In this document: piece by piece, positions 1 through 13,559 of the stretch
Layout of the letters: each line of letters begins with the position of its first letter
Numbering within the stretch: the stretch's first letter is position 1
Assembly (NCBI GenBank): GCA_003290165.1
Contig: QNQO01000593.1
Coordinates: 248,001 to 312,000, forward strand
Reading direction: 5' to 3'
DNA: 64,000 bases
Source of the DNA: Berberis thunbergii
Lineage: Eukaryota; Streptophyta; Magnoliopsida; Ranunculales; Berberidaceae
Translations under genes and position numbers: made by a program
The notes under the pieces: generated by a model
Told to the model about the DNA's origin: nothing
Seen by the model: only the letters and a program-made list of their open reading frames with translations
Database searches by the model: none

Positions 1-142
1 AGATTCATTTTGCTGGAGCCACTCTTTTTGTGAATAATATTTGACCATGTACGGAAGCTATCTCGAGAGGACTTACTTATCGAGGGAGGACAAGTCCAGA
101 ATATTAATGCTGGAATACTTTTGAGAATCATTGTTGGAAGCG
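1..142 (-). other. 3' flank / likely 3' UTR of the aspartic protease
   Basis: This is the sequence immediately past the TAA stop at 143-145 (read on the minus strand). No other reading frame is convincing, so it is best taken as 3' UTR and flank. The polyadenylation site cannot be placed. Confidence 0.5.
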
Positions 143-3100
143 TTATACTTTGACTTCCAGCGGCTGGAGCTCTTGCTCAGCAGACACTGGCTTGTAGGGA
201 ATTACATCTTGTTGACGCTGTTTCCAAGCATACCATACCCCAAACATCGACAAAGAAAGAGCTAATGCAACAAAAACTGATAAAACAACTGCCATGAAGT
301 GTTGCTCCAACCATGGCCTGCAGGATAAATACAGAATTATGGTACAACGTTGTTGTTCACTAAAACACTAATGCCAATGTTCTACTGCTCGGCTTCAGTA
401 ATAATAATGTCAGCACAAAAGGCAAGTTTTATTATGCCTTTAAACTTGGGGTTTTAAGAAGAGAGGACTGCATAACCTATCCACCAGTTTCAATTTGACA
501 GAAATGAAAAAATGGCTGAAGTCATTAACTAGGACATAATAAACATTTACCGTTTCGAAGGTGGTCCAACTTTCCAGTCATCCAAATGGTAAGTTCCAAA
601 GGCAGCAGGAAGCTTCACATGATGTTCAGCCAGTCGATTATATATGTTCTGCAGACATAACAGAAATATAAAGTATCATACGGTAAGAAAACTCCCCATA
701 TTCACTGCAGATATCACTTGGAAAGTTGGAAATATTACCAATGCTGTGGCGTTCGAGAAATACTGAGCAGGTGATGCTGGATGTATAGACCATCGTATGA
801 TGGATTCATTTCCTTTGCCGGTAAAATTCAAAAGATGAACCTGGAACCACAAATCTATTCGTTAAGAGATTATAAATCAAGAGCCGCAAAGAGACTTTTT
901 AACCAGACACTATATACAGATGCAAGATATCCACACCAGTACACGGTATTCATAACAAATTCAATAGCAGAAATTAAAATTATTTGTTGCAGTACCTGAG
1001 AAATATTGACTTCTAACTCACGGGAAATGACATTCACGAGTTCTGTGATGCGAGGCTTCAGAGTTGTGTAGTTAACTCTTAATGACATGTCAAATGATAT
1101 GAGTCCGACTTGGAAATCACCTGAATATCGTGTAATAATAAATTATCATCAGAAAGAACCTCCATGCAAATTGTTAAAGCAAATAAAATTAAAATCATAT
1201 AGCATCAAAGTAAATCCCCTATAGAACATTATATAATAAAACATATCCGACATAAACTGAGAACCCTGGTGGTTGTGATTAAAATTTAAAACCATGGAGA
1301 TGCCACAAAGTAAACAGAAGAAAGCTACAGGTGTTGTCTTATATTTGAGTGCTTTATATATATGGCAACTATGTGATCCAAAAGGTATTCACAGAAGTGA
1401 GAAGGCTTCCATGGACTATTTACACGTAAAAAGGTGTAGCACTAGATATGATTTGTCTTTGAATTGGCAAGGGAGGAAGAAGTATGTCTCTTGAGAAACT
1501 TTCCTAACTGCCTACCACAGGCCTTTTTATGAAATTCTTTCGGGATAACATGATTTTTTTAAAACTCTCTAGGGTTGACCTCATTCCTTGCGATAGTTCA
1601 ACAATTTGTTCTCATTCTGCATACAAAGTTGAGGATGATATAAAAGCTAGTGACATATTTGCATAGCTTACCTGGTGAAATATAGGCTGGCACTCCACTA
1701 GGAGCAGGAGCTATGGCAGGTGAAACTCCTGAAGTTGAATTGTGGGTAGCATCAGGTTTTGGAGTGGAACTGCTGGGAGTGTTAGCTTCAGGTGTTGGTA
1801 AAGATTGAGGAATATGCAGTGTCTCCCATAATTTAGAACAGTTGGTCTTAAGGAACCCAATCTTTTCATGCTCACGATCATAAGTTACAAGAGTATTTCG
1901 TACGATGATCCCTGGAAGAAAAGAAAAAAAAGATTGAGACCAAATATAATGATATACATGAAAACCATGTAGCAAATAGGGACTTATACATGCCAAGTGT
2001 AACACCCTTAAATTTCATAAAACTAATTTATTTAATTTTGAATGAAATAAAATAGGGTTATATTTAATTAAATTCAGGTTTCAAAATTTTAGGGTTTTAT
2101 GTGGTGAGTTTAGAAAGTGGGTTCTCTCATAATTTTAGTGGGGGCAAATAGCCACCCACACTATACATAAAAAAAAAACCCTTCCTTCTTCTCTTGTGCA
2201 AACCCTCTTTTCTTCTTTCTCCTTCCCTTCTTTGCGTTTTTTCTCCTTCGGTGGTGATGGTGGAGGTGGTGTGTTAATGTTGTCTGAATAGTGGTGATGG
2301 CTTGATGAGCAAGAGGAATGGGATGATGGCGTTGACTATGAAAGGTTGTTGCGTGAATCGTTGCGATTTTGACCTATGAGTTTTCGCCTTCCTCAATCTA
2401 AATTTTTGTGTGTGTTTTCGATGATTGATTCATGATGGGGTTGATTGTTTTGCTATTAGAGTTATTGGTTCACTGTTTTTGTTTGTTTCGTGAATTTTAG
2501 AACTAGTTTGCATTCTGGTATTTTTGGTTTATGATTGCAATGTTGAGAAATGTGACAGTTCATCGTAAATGTTTGAACATGGATAGGGGTGTTCCCTTTG
2601 TACATGGTTCATCTTAGAAAAAAAAATATAGTTCAATATTAAGTATTAACTCATGGCACAGTCTGCCTTAGTGAAAATGTTATAGTTCAGAGCATTGCCT
2701 AAGCTAAAAGGAAGAAAGAATAAAAAAAAACAGGATAGAGAGTGATGATACATCAAATTTTTTTTAGTTTGAATCGTGGATTAAAAATAGCCTTATACTC
2801 GTGATACATCAAAATTGCAAAATAGGATAAAATTTGACTTGACGTTATTATCTACCATATATTACGTTATATTACACATCCATAGGTTCTATTTCTTTTT
2901 TTTTTGGTTGTCAAAATTTGGACTAGTGTTGATTACATTTTGGTGGTTTATACTTGCTCCCCCATATGGAGCATCTGTGTTTAATATCGATGTGCTATTT
3001 TTTTATGAGTTTTCTTTGCTGCATAAAATTTCTCACCTAGTGTTCTTAAGTAGTTTTTTTTATAACTTGCATGCTGTAATTTTTCAATGCATGACCCGAG

Positions 3101-6100
3101 ACCTTCAATAGTGTCATTCACCAAGTAGCTGTTTGATTTTGTCTTCGGTATTCAGAAATTTGGTAGGTTGAGTCCTAGTATATATAAAGATGAACGAGTT
3201 GTTATGCAGTCGCATGTAGAACTTCTGGTTTGAGAGTTATGAAATCGAATGATGGTTCATTGTAGTTTAGGAACAGATTTACTATCAGAAATCTGTAAAT
3301 TTTGAACTGATAGTGATCTTGACATATGTTTGGAAACCATTCTCTTAATTATACTTTGGTCTTACTGGGACTGTGCTGTATTATCCTGTGTAGTACCCAG
3401 TCATGGTGTACTTAAGTGACATGTATGTCTCAGCTGAACTTATGTAAGCAACACTAATTCCATTAGTACAGTACTCCATGGTCAGTTTAGTAAAATCTCT
3501 AATTGCACATATTGTTCATTTTTCTTTTTCAGTTAGATTCTGTGATCATATTTTGCAATATAGATCTTTTTTTTTCAGTCTCCTGATTGGGGTATATTGT
3601 ATGTATATTGCTTGTATGGAAATGACGGGTTTCATTTCAGGTAATCCATTATGAGATTTTAGGCATGTTTGAGAATGAGGTTGCCTTATTTGTGGTGTTT
3701 TATGTCGCAAACGTGTGATCTTTACTATTGTGATCTGTTTGATGTATGAGTTTTCTTATTCCCTGTATTTTGCAAATCTTTGTTTCTTGACTGAATTAGT
3801 GATTTTTTTGAGGATTTGATGATGGGGTTTGTGAGTTTTGTTGTGAGGATGTGTGGTTATGTTGTGATGTTGTTTTTGGCGATTAATGAGTTATTCCATT
3901 ATATTTTGGTGTGTTTGTTTGTGCATACAACAATACTAGATGTTGCTCCTTGAGATGGGTTTTTGTTTTCTCTATCGCTTCATTGGATTGGTTAAGTTGG
4001 GAGTGGTTACTGCATGAGGCAGCAAGTTTCTGTAGAAAAGGCTGCCAATGCCTCCCCAAGTGCTTTGGTTGTTAGCATGGACTTGTTGAATAAATACTAA
4101 TGCTAATAAAACTAAGTTAATAAAAATATTTTTGTTGTTGTTGATGATTGGAATAAGAGCAACCCTTCTGTACTCTCAAGGCGAGGTATCTTAGGGTGGG
4201 TATTTCTATAGTGCTCTGCATAGCTGGGTATAGACAGCATTCTCAGAATGAGCATGATCAGTTCTTACATTTGAGTCCACAAAATGACAGTGCTATTAGG
4301 TTGAGAGCATACTTGTCACCCATTATTTTGAGGTTAAGTAGGAGTTTTTCAACTTCCTTATTGTACGTCTGGATTGCATTTTTTTTGTTAACTCAATTTC
4401 TTCCACAAATTGAAAACTTTCAGTACTTATTCATTTATTTTGTCAGACCTTAATATGACAATTTTGCTCGTGGACTGAATTGTCGTGTTATTATCAAGTG
4501 AATGACAGAGTAGATTATACTATGTAGAGGGTGTATCATGTGCTTTGAATTTGTGGGTGAAGAATCTCATTGTTTACTGCGTGATTTTGGATCAGCTAGT
4601 TGGGTGGCATCATTTGTATTGGAGAAATTATCACTCGCATCTATAGAGTCATAGTGTGGACTTGAAGTAGGAGAAGGCAGTTATAGGAGTTATGGCGTTT
4701 GAGGTTACGAGGTTGATGTCAAAGGTGGTGCACTTGTGGCAATGTTTGAGTGATAAACGGGTTGTATTGATCAGAAAAGAGAATGTGCCACTGATAGACT
4801 GCTGAAATTAATTGTTTTCCAAAGGAAGAAGGGTAGTTGTTGAATTCTATATTTGCTGTTATGTTTAATTAAATAAAAACATAGCTTGTTGCTATGTTGA
4901 TTAAATAGCCCCGAATGTTTGATTGAGAATGTTGAGTTATTTGGTGCTAACTAGGAATTAGTGGATGGTTTTCAAACAACTTTAAGTTATGTGTGCTGTA
5001 CTGGGATTTGGATGGTTGTTTTGGTGTAAGTTAGTGTTCACCCATGTTTGTCATGCACTGTCATGTTTATGTGTTGAAATTGTCTTTTCGGAGATTGCAT
5101 GTAGTGGCTTTGTTGGATTCAGCATTTGAGATACTTTCCATCAAACTAGGATGTATGTGTTTATCCCAAAAATCACATTCATGTGAAGAGTACTATGTGT
5201 AGTAGTGTTTGATATTGCACTATTGTTTGTTTTGTTTTGATGTCTCGTTGATTCAATTGATGTAGGACCATTTAAGATTAATGGTGTTCCTCTGTATGTA
5301 TGCATCTTGAAATGCTTATGTTCTCCCAAAGGAAGGGGTGGATTTCATTATGAATGACATAATGTTACTTGATCACCGTGTTATTATAAAACATGATTTA
5401 TGAATATGCTATGTTTTCCCAAAAAATGTGGGTGGATACGATTGTGAATCGATTTATGTATGACAAAATGTCATTGTGGAGGAATTCTGAATTATCAAAA
5501 ATAAATGATATTGGTAAACCTTGATTTCTGAAAATATAAACCACTTGGACTTGTATCACTTAGAACTACCACACCTCTTTTGTTTATTATTTCCTCTTAC
5601 TAGAGAAATTAAATGACCAGAGGGTCGTCTTGCGGAGTTGGGGCATCCATTTCTTACTAGAGAAACTAAAATAACATTCGGGTTAGTCTTGCGGAAATGA
5701 GGTGAATTGTTATGCCTAAGATAGGTTTTGATATTTATCCGTAAAAAATGTGACGTGAGTTTATGCGCATTGATAGCCCAAGGGTGGCTTTTGGTACTCA
5801 TATAGTTAGGAGTATCCGCGATGCATGCCGGTATGTGATGTCCCCACTTGGGCATGGATGACGGAGTAGTCCTCCTTTATATGAGAGAGGCATACGGGCA
5901 TGTATGTTCGGCATGGAGGTGGTGCGAATGTGGTATCGTCTAAGTGATCAATCCGTTAAAAAGATGAATCAAATTCAAATAAAAATGAATAAACTACGTT
6001 TATACTGTTTCTAATCCTTTTCATGCAGGATGGCAAGTCCACTAATATTTTTGCAGGTCAGATTTGTCATAGTCAACTTTTACAGCGTAAGTACACGTAC

Positions 6101-9100
6101 ATGCATATTTACTTATTAGGATGATGATATGATTGCCTCGTTGAGAAACTACCTGTTGGTGTGTTTGTGTTTAGCTTGATGTTTATCACGTGCGATTTTA
6201 TTGATTTTGGAATGAAGATTTCTCACACCAGCTTTATTGCTGACCCAAGTGAGCTTTTGCTTCTTGGGTACATTCCTTTGGGAATGTAGCCGATTAGCTT
6301 TTCAGGTTTAGAGACTTTTGAACAGCGTTACTGGAGTTTCGCTAGTGGGGCTAGCGACGTCGAAATTTCCGGTTAGAGTTTTATTATAAATTTTAGTTCC
6401 TATTTTTTCCTAAACTATATTTTGTCATTGCTGCTAAATGTTTCTGTTGTTATTGAATTTCACGTCCCGAGTTTTGGGGAAACGGATAATCCTACGTGAA
6501 TTTTGAGATTTTCGTTGTCTTCAAAAATCGGAGCGTGACACTAAGCAACAAAACGACATTACTGATATCAAAACAAGAAATCCATGCGGACAACCATTAG
6601 CAGACAAGCGGTTGCAAAGAAACAATGAAAAAAATAATGAACAAAGGGAGGGCAAAAAAATTGATCGAAGACTTGAAGGTGACAGACTTCAACCAACAAT
6701 GCTCTTCCCCCCTCTCTCCTCCCTCCTCTCTCTACTGCCTCTTCTATTAGTACTTCTATTTCATGGATTTTTTTTAAACACAGCGCCAAGAAATCAGAGT
6801 AAAATCTAAATTTATAAAACATTTGCAATATCACCACAAAAATATAGATTAAGAAAGGTATTAACAACAAATATACCTCCCAACAGAGTAGTGGGATCTT
6901 TTCCGTTTTGAAATATTCCCAGGCAATATGCACCATGAGCCCTTGAGTGCTACAGAAAAGACAAGACAATGTTAGATGTCATGACAGCAGACACAAATGG
7001 CAAAACAGGATATGTTGCTGCCCCAACTATTGCTGATAATGACAAGGCATTATGATATGTAATTACCGGAAAAAAAAAATTCAAGTGATAATTAATAAGC
7101 AAAGTAATCCAACAAAACATGTTAAATCTTCTAATAACCAACCCGGAACAAGTAATTTTCAGGAGATAGTGACAGCTTTTGTTCGTTTCCAAACACCATA
7201 TCAACCACTGGAAAGCTCTTCGAGAGTTCAGACGGATCACTGAGCACATTTCAAATGAAAGTGTTGATTGTTGCCCAAAGATAAGCAAAACAAGTCGGGG
7301 AGAATTTTAAAGATTTGCTTTTGTGACGGAGAAAGTACCTTCCAGCACCAGAAAAGCAAATATCATTGTAGTTCGGGTCAGGACCTCGGATCTGAGTAAG
7401 ATGATTAAGATTCTCCAAAATCTGAAAGATTATAGCAGAAAAGTTACTTGTATAGCTATTATCGTAGGGAATAAATCAGATAGCAATCGCTCAATGTTCT
7501 GAAATCAAAAGGGAAAAAACAACAGCAGAGATGAGGATACAACTGAATTGTGATACAAGAAAACAATTGAACTCGAGACCAATAAATAGGATCACCCCGT
7601 TCATAGTAGCTAATGAAGGTGAGAGGTCCTTTAAAATTTGCATATGATATTGATTATGGAGAAAGATTGTCCACTAAACTCATGTTATGAAAAGCGTGCA
7701 CAACTTTTTTTAGTTATAATAATTATTATCATTTGACAAGTAAGAAAGTGACACAAAGTAAACAAGTTTCACCAGAGAAAATGTGATTCCATGGACACGT
7801 CAAGCTCTGTTTTCATTTGCTAAGAGCAACAAGATGGTCCTACAGTAATTCGTCAAGGCATTATATATATTGAGCTCTCTTCCTTTTCTTTTTGATACTC
7901 CTTGTTCACATGCAGTGAGACAGGTATTCTTTAACTACAATTCTTCAAATGTTATTCTTACCATTCTTTATAGATTTCCTAGGTGATACCTGTGTAGTTA
8001 AAACAATGTTATAACGCCGATATAACTCTTAACATGGGTGAGCCTCTTAACATGGGTGAGCCGTTACATTATGACACTACCACGTTATGGTATCACAACT
8101 CCGATATAACAGCGTTATGTGGTCATTATTGAGATAATTTTTTTTCAATAACGCCATTTTAACGTTTTGTTCTAATACATTAAAAAAAATCACTTATTTC
8201 ATTATCAATCGAACCTGAATCCTAGACTCATAGGAAAAAAGGACCAGAGTTCGCCGTCACCAATTGCCAGAGAACTAAACCTCGTCATTTGACAGAGAAT
8301 GAGAAAAGAAGGAAGAAGACGAAGAGTCGATGCACTCTTTCTTGCGATCTCACTCTCATACTAAGGGAAGATTTTTTTATTAAGATTTTTTGTTTTTGAA
8401 TTTAATGTTATGAACATGATTTACTTTTTTTTTACTATAATACATTAATATTTTGTAGGGTATAAAAATATATTTAAAAAACTATTCCATTATATACTGT
8501 TATATTTCGGTATATCCCATTATAACCTATAATGTTCTTGGACCGTTATGGGTCCGTTATCCGTTTTAACTGCATAGGGTGATACTTGACCCTCTTTAAA
8601 TCTTTACAACAGTTCGAAGGAGTAGAAAAGAGTATCTTAGAAATCAGTTTTTACATTTAACGTTGAGCAGATCACTCGGCGAGTACTCTCCGTTTACTGG
8701 TGACTCAGCCCTAGACCAAGGCAAGTTTCAAATTCCTCGTTTGATGTGCTTGGGTCGAGTTACAAGTACGGGATATCAGACACAACAACCTACAAATTTG
8801 TCGATAACTGGGGCATGCTACATCTATATTTTGCCATTATCCTTACCCAACTTTAGACCTCAAGGTCTAGTAGTTCACACTTGCAAGTTACATCTACATT
8901 ATGCCGACACACCATAATAAAGGAAAAGAGAAAGACAACATTTTTCTTTGGAGGACTTTGGGCTCTTAATGCATAAATTATGTAGTTGTGTCAGTTAAGG
9001 AAGCCCTCAGATTTGAGAGACCCGAAGACAGCTCGTCAAAATGAAATTACAATTATATATAGGATAAGGTAAATAATGAATACATAGAATGAAAAGACGC

Positions 9101-12100
9101 AAGGGGAGGTCAGTCGAAACACAACCAAACAATTTTTATTTTCTTAATTTTGTACCTTTAACAAAGATTCAGAAGAAAAAGGCTGTACGGAGTTTATAAA
9201 CTACATATTGAAACTCAATTAGGCCCTTCTCAAAATTTTGGGCCCCTATGTAGTTTATTTGTTTAGGACCCACTAGTTGCAATTGAAATTGGAGGCTCAA
9301 GGCAAGGCTTTGGATGCTAGCCCCCACAGCCATCCCTGTGACATCAGGTTAATCAAATAATGAAGTCATCTATTTTAGTGCTTAAAATGAGGAACAAGCC
9401 TAGCAAAAATGATAAGTCCTTACGGAAACTGATTCAATAACTAGAAGAAATACAGTTACCTAGCAAGAAAAAATGAGGTGCCTAAGCAAAGAAATCTTAC
9501 AGCGTCTTTAAATGCAACAAAGGCTGCTTCTGGTAGGTAAGCATACGTTGTACCACTATCTAGGACACTCCCATGCTTCCCATCAAAGACCTGAGGGTTT
9601 AACTTCAATGGCTTTCCAGCGACGTGTATTTCCTTCAGCTCAATATTGTAATATGGGCTGTTGCCATCCCGAGACTAGAGTAAATGTGTGAGATTATCAA
9701 GTGTATTTATCTGAAATTTAAAGTTTTGACTTCCTTTGTGAGAAAAAAATTATCAAATCATACCTGCGACCAGAGTCTGAACGAGAAAAGACCATGTCAC
9801 GCAGAGGAGAAATTCCACCAAGAAACATTGCACCTCCACCAATGTCCATCCCACCATAGCACAGAGAAAAAGAATCACTGATAACACCCTTGCCAACAAG
9901 TTGGTCCATAATACTAAGCTTACCACGTCCCAAACCCATTATGCCATCAGCATGTTGACTGTAAAGATCACCAGTTTCCTCATTTTCACAACCAAAAACA
10001 GCGCGCTGGGGCTTAAGTGCACTTGCATTGCCAAAAGAAATAATGTCCTCACCAAGCACACCGCTACTAGAGCTCATCTCCGCGTATTGCCTCTCATAAG
10101 TACATTGTTTATTCTCACTGTCACAAGGGCAATCCATACTGCATTTTACTGGTTTGTAACTGCTTGACAAGTCTGGCTGGAATCTTGGATCCTACAAAAG
10201 AAAAATTATTATTTAACAAGAGACCAAAAAGGAGTATCCCCTGTGCAAAGACAATATAATCAATAAATCAATGATAAAAACTTCAAGGAAGAAAGATATC
10301 AAGCTAAATCAACAAATTGGTCTATCATGCTACTGAGAGTGCTTAGACACGCGAAATAAACTACAGAAGATTGGACTCATCATCTCAAGTATATAAATGA
10401 ATCTAAAGTGATCTGTAGCTACAAAGTATGGTTTTTTCGTTATAACTTTCACGTCAAAGCATTATTTTGACAATACTTTCAAACAAATAGTGCAATTATT
10501 CAACATAGTACCATCATAGTATGAAAACATGTTTTTTTTAGTTTTAATTTCATATATACATTACATTACATAAATTTATAACATCACACGTGTATTGTAA
10601 CACCCCGCTCTAGTACCACTGATACCACAAATGTGAGGTACCAACCGTCACACTCTTTGTCAGTTGAATCAGAAATGTTGCGGTGTTAGAAGAGTGCAAG
10701 TCCATGCTTAAAGATCTTCACTTGGACGGTTGCTTATGAGATGCACAACCATTCTTAGGCTAGGCGCCTTTCCAGCACACCACCACCCTCCTTTTCTTGG
10801 GAGTTCGGGGTGTCACAATGCCCCACCTTAAATGAGTTAATTCTAAGAGTGTGTTAGATTTATATGTTTTACTGAAAACCATAAAATAGGGAAAGAATAG
10901 TGAAGGGACGAGAGAAAAGGGGGGAGCATAGAACTTGTGACCTTCCACTACATATCTTCTCTCAAAGTAGAACTTATAAAAAAATCTCATGGAAAGGCAA
11001 GTCCAATATATCAAAAACTTGCCTTAGTGGAGTGAGACACAGGTTGGACTAAGGAATTAAGATTTAGTTCTGGCACCAAACTTGCTGCGGGGACAGCCGG
11101 ACAGTCAGACGGGCTCCTCAAGTAATCATGCCTTGCATTTATATTATTTGAAGACTAAAGAGTATCAAACCACATATTCAGGAAAAGCAACATCTGGGAA
11201 TATTATGGCAAAGAATATCAGTTGGGAAGAGCTCCACACAGTTGGCAAGTTGATGAGGTTCTATAATCCTACTACATTCTACATCCCAGTAAAGTATGGG
11301 TCTGGTCAAAGCCTAGCAAGTTCTCCACCCGTTCATTTTGTTAGCAGACCCAATCTCGCACTCATAATTAAGGTCTGAGGATTTTCCAAACCCAATCTAA
11401 AAGCAAGTACTCAAAATTAATGTCCAAGGATTTTCCAAAGACTACTCCCATGATCACCAAAATGGCATGTGAGAAGACTGATCTCAATCTAACAGAACCA
11501 CTTTCTAACTTTGATTGACGGTGGAGAGTTTCAAAGGCGTTATTCTGACACACCTCTTAGGGCTTTCAAGAGTAAGATATGGATGAACTCTACTACTTTC
11601 GAACTTGATCCTTTTACCACCAAATTAACCCAGAGTATTTGTAAGTAAATTGCTACTTCTGAATTGATTATGGATCTTACGCTTACTTATAAGAATAATC
11701 TACCATTGGGCTTCACTTGTTGAATTTTTAGATTGACAAAACAACGAAATCTATACCTACAAACAGGAACTTCAGCAAAGCTCTTATTGTTTCTGGAAGA
11801 CTAACAAATGTAAACTACCCAACAAACAGACCAAAGACAGACAAATACCAAAACCAAGTAATTGATATAAAATTTCATCAAACTCAAATTAACAATCACC
11901 TGGTGCCTGCCGCATTGTTCACAAGTCGAACATGGAACATAAGTCACAGTACTTCCTGAATCAACAATAAGCGCAAATTCTTGAGGAGGTGTTCCGATCC
12001 AAATCCTGGTTGTGTAATAACTGCAAAGATTGACAAGCCGAATTAAATTCAAACCAAAAAAACGCAAACCCAATCACCAAATTTCATAAAAAAAAACATA

Positions 12101-12404
12101 ACACCCAAACGAAGAACTGGATAGTTCAGACTCACCCATGGGAGAGAAGATCGTCGAAGAGTCTCATCCCTGCATTGGGGTGGCGTTGCTCTGCCTTCTT
12201 GAGCTGGCGACGGTAACTATCGTTGATTCGGCGAGACGAATTGGGGGTCGAGAGAATCAGAGGCAAAATCATCGATGGTGTTAGTTGACTGAGTACATGT
12301 TCTTGATTTCTGATCGAATTGGATGGAAAAAACTCCAGAAAAGTGAAGAACAGAAGTGCCGAAAGGCGAAGTCTTGACCTTTCGGCCATGCCTGGTTTGG
12401 GCAT
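143..12404 (-). CDS. Membrane-anchored A1 aspartic protease (12 exons)
   Basis: Exons, all minus: 12136-12404, 11900-12020, 9764-10191, 9501-9657, 7339-7421, 7143-7239, 6877-6949, 1672-1911, 996-1120, 739-840, 551-648 and 143-317. All joints are GT-AG and phases agree, giving 655 residues. Two catalytic aspartates are visible: DSGST near residue 110, after the conserved GTPPQ, and DSGTT near residue 306. A flap-region tyrosine and the cysteine-rich CSTCEQCGRHQ stretch are typical of plant atypical (nepenthesin-like) proteases. The N-terminus has a hydrophobic signal-like segment, and the last exon holds a membrane helix (MAVVLSVFVALALSL) followed by a basic tail, so the enzyme is expected to sit at a membrane of the secretory route. 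Two ATGs lie five codons apart (12404, 12389); the second gives the cleaner signal peptide. It resembles Arabidopsis At3g50050-type proteins from memory. The substrate is unknown. The gene is intact despite a large LTR-like insertion in intron 8 of the transcript order. Confidence 0.93.
1998..6540. mobile_element. Large solo-LTR-like insertion in a protease intron
   Basis: The segment starts TGTAACACCC and ends GGAGCGTGACA, the TG...CA form of LTR retrotransposon termini. It is flanked by CCAAG (1993-1997) and CTAAG (6541-6545), a 5-bp duplication with one mismatch. It lies entirely inside the intron between exons 6877-6949 and 1672-1911 of the aspartic protease. I see no gag, protease, integrase or reverse transcriptase frame, no second LTR and no obvious primer-binding site. 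At ~4.5 kb it would be a very long solo LTR of the size reported for some Ty3/Gypsy lineages, or an internally degenerate LARD-like element. Family is not determined. Confidence 0.62.
7996..8571. mobile_element. MITE-like element in a protease intron
   Basis: The segment is bounded by inverted termini AGTTAAAAC and GTTTTAACT and has AT-rich, TATAAC-rich subterminal sequence on both sides. It has no coding capacity and lies in the intron between exons 9501-9657 and 7339-7421. A short duplication (CTTAACATGGGTGAGCC, twice) occurs near 8027-8062. A target-site duplication was not clear. Superfamily unknown. Confidence 0.45.
10596..10817. mobile_element. Short LTR-like repeat (copy 1)
   Basis: The segment starts TGTAACACC and ends GGTGTCACA, giving LTR-like inverted ends over ~222 bp, with no coding capacity. 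A homologous copy sits at 38430-38649 inside the duplicated protease fragment, so it was present before that duplication. It may be a solo TRIM-type LTR. I see no reliable target duplication. Confidence 0.5.
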
Positions 12405-12509
12405 CAGAGAAGGATCTGTGAACAGGGGTTCAAGAGTTGAAAGAAGAAGAATCAAAGGGGGAGATTAGAATCTGAAATTGGAGATTGAAGAGAAAACAAA
12501 TCCCACTCT

Positions 12510-12540
12510 CTTCTTCTTCTTCTTCTTGAAACAGAGAGAA
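12510..12540 (-). repeat. Pyrimidine (CTT) repeat in protease leader
   Basis: A short CTT run lies about 110-130 bases upstream of the protease start, read here on the plus strand (GAA on the gene strand). It is probably in the 5' UTR or core promoter. Shorter in the duplicated copy near 40815. Confidence 0.5.
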
Positions 12541-12849
12541 CAGAAGACGAGAGAGAGAAACAGAGAAAGACCAGGTTGAAAGAAGCCAAATGAATGATTA
12601 TTTAGAACTGAAGCAAAGAGAGGAAATATAATTTTTGAGATTTGAGATTTGAGATTGGTTACGGAGATGGTGATTGATTGGCTTCTTCTTCCTATTCCTA
12701 TTTTTTGATTTGTTTGCTTTTGATTGACTCAAAGGGAGAGAGGGGTTCACGAGGGAAAGGGTCAAAGGGGCAATTTTGTAATTTTGTAATAATTCTTCGA
12801 TATTCTTTTGCAAACATCTCCCATGAGCAAGCTCAAAGTTTAATTAACG

Positions 12850-13549
12850 ATACCTTAAAAAATTTATGACATAAATATTGTGTTTAAAATCATATCGAAT
12901 AATTATTCAAATCTTAGATAATGTTACAATACATTTTCATTACAAGAATATTGAAATATAACTATGTATATTTAAAAAATTATCAAACCAAATTTCTTAC
13001 TAATACTTTGTTTGCAATAAGATCTCATAAATTAATCATATCGGTTTGTTCACGTGATCTAAATACGTGAGACAATTGTGGTTGTTCACTATCAATTTGC
13101 TCAGGTTCCTCGTGCATACATGATAAAAATTTGAAAATATACATGAGAGTGAGAGTTTGAGAGATGAAGAAAAACTTGAACATACAGATAAAGAAACACA
13201 AAGATGAATAAGAAAAATGAGATAAGTTTCTTACCGAGTCATTGTGAATGTAGGTAGAACCACAATACTTGATTAAGAGAATGAAGGTGTGTCGTCAAAA
13301 TTTAGCCGTACTTATTTTTAAGAAGATGAGGACAACAATTGTCATTACAAAATTATGTTAAACTTATTATTGGAATAATTTTTTACTCAACACTCAGTGC
13401 TAAGTGATCGGCACCTCCCTGTTGCTTACTCCAATCAGAAGTAGAACTTCTGATCAAAACTAAAAACTAAAAACAAACACTCTAACACAAGGTGGTCCAC
13501 TTCTTATTAAGACTTCTGACTTCATTTAGAAGCAAAAACAAACACCCTC
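12850..13549. mobile_element. PIF/Harbinger-like non-autonomous element, truncated copy
   Basis: This is homologous to 57574-58349 in inverted orientation. Landmarks in order include a block containing TTTATGACATAAATATTG, a block with AACCAAATTTCTTACTAATA, and the terminus AAAACAAACACCCTC. The 5' end appears truncated because the opposite terminus of the other copy has no match here. No coding capacity. It sits directly upstream of the aspartic protease promoter. Confidence 0.65.
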
Positions 13550-13559
13550 ATAGAAGAGT

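Larger units (their letters stand above)
10530..12560. repeat. Segmental duplication, copy 1 (protease exons 1-2 region)
   Basis: This stretch, covering exon 1, exon 2 and most of intron 2 of the aspartic protease plus its 5' leader, recurs in the same orientation at ~38370-40860. The copies align nearly base for base apart from small indels, a ~55-bp difference near 10865-10925 and a ~0.6 kb insertion present only in copy 2. Edges are approximate. Confidence 0.85.

Noticed and set aside
9499..9680. Protease exon 4 starting at 9674 (SRDGN before SPYYN)
   Set aside because: That acceptor breaks the frame with exon 3; the acceptor giving exon start 9657 restores phase and the family sequence R-SPYYN.
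10596..10817. Cassandra-type TRIM with 5S rRNA promoter
   Set aside because: The termini fit a small LTR, but I could not find convincing 5S internal promoter boxes.
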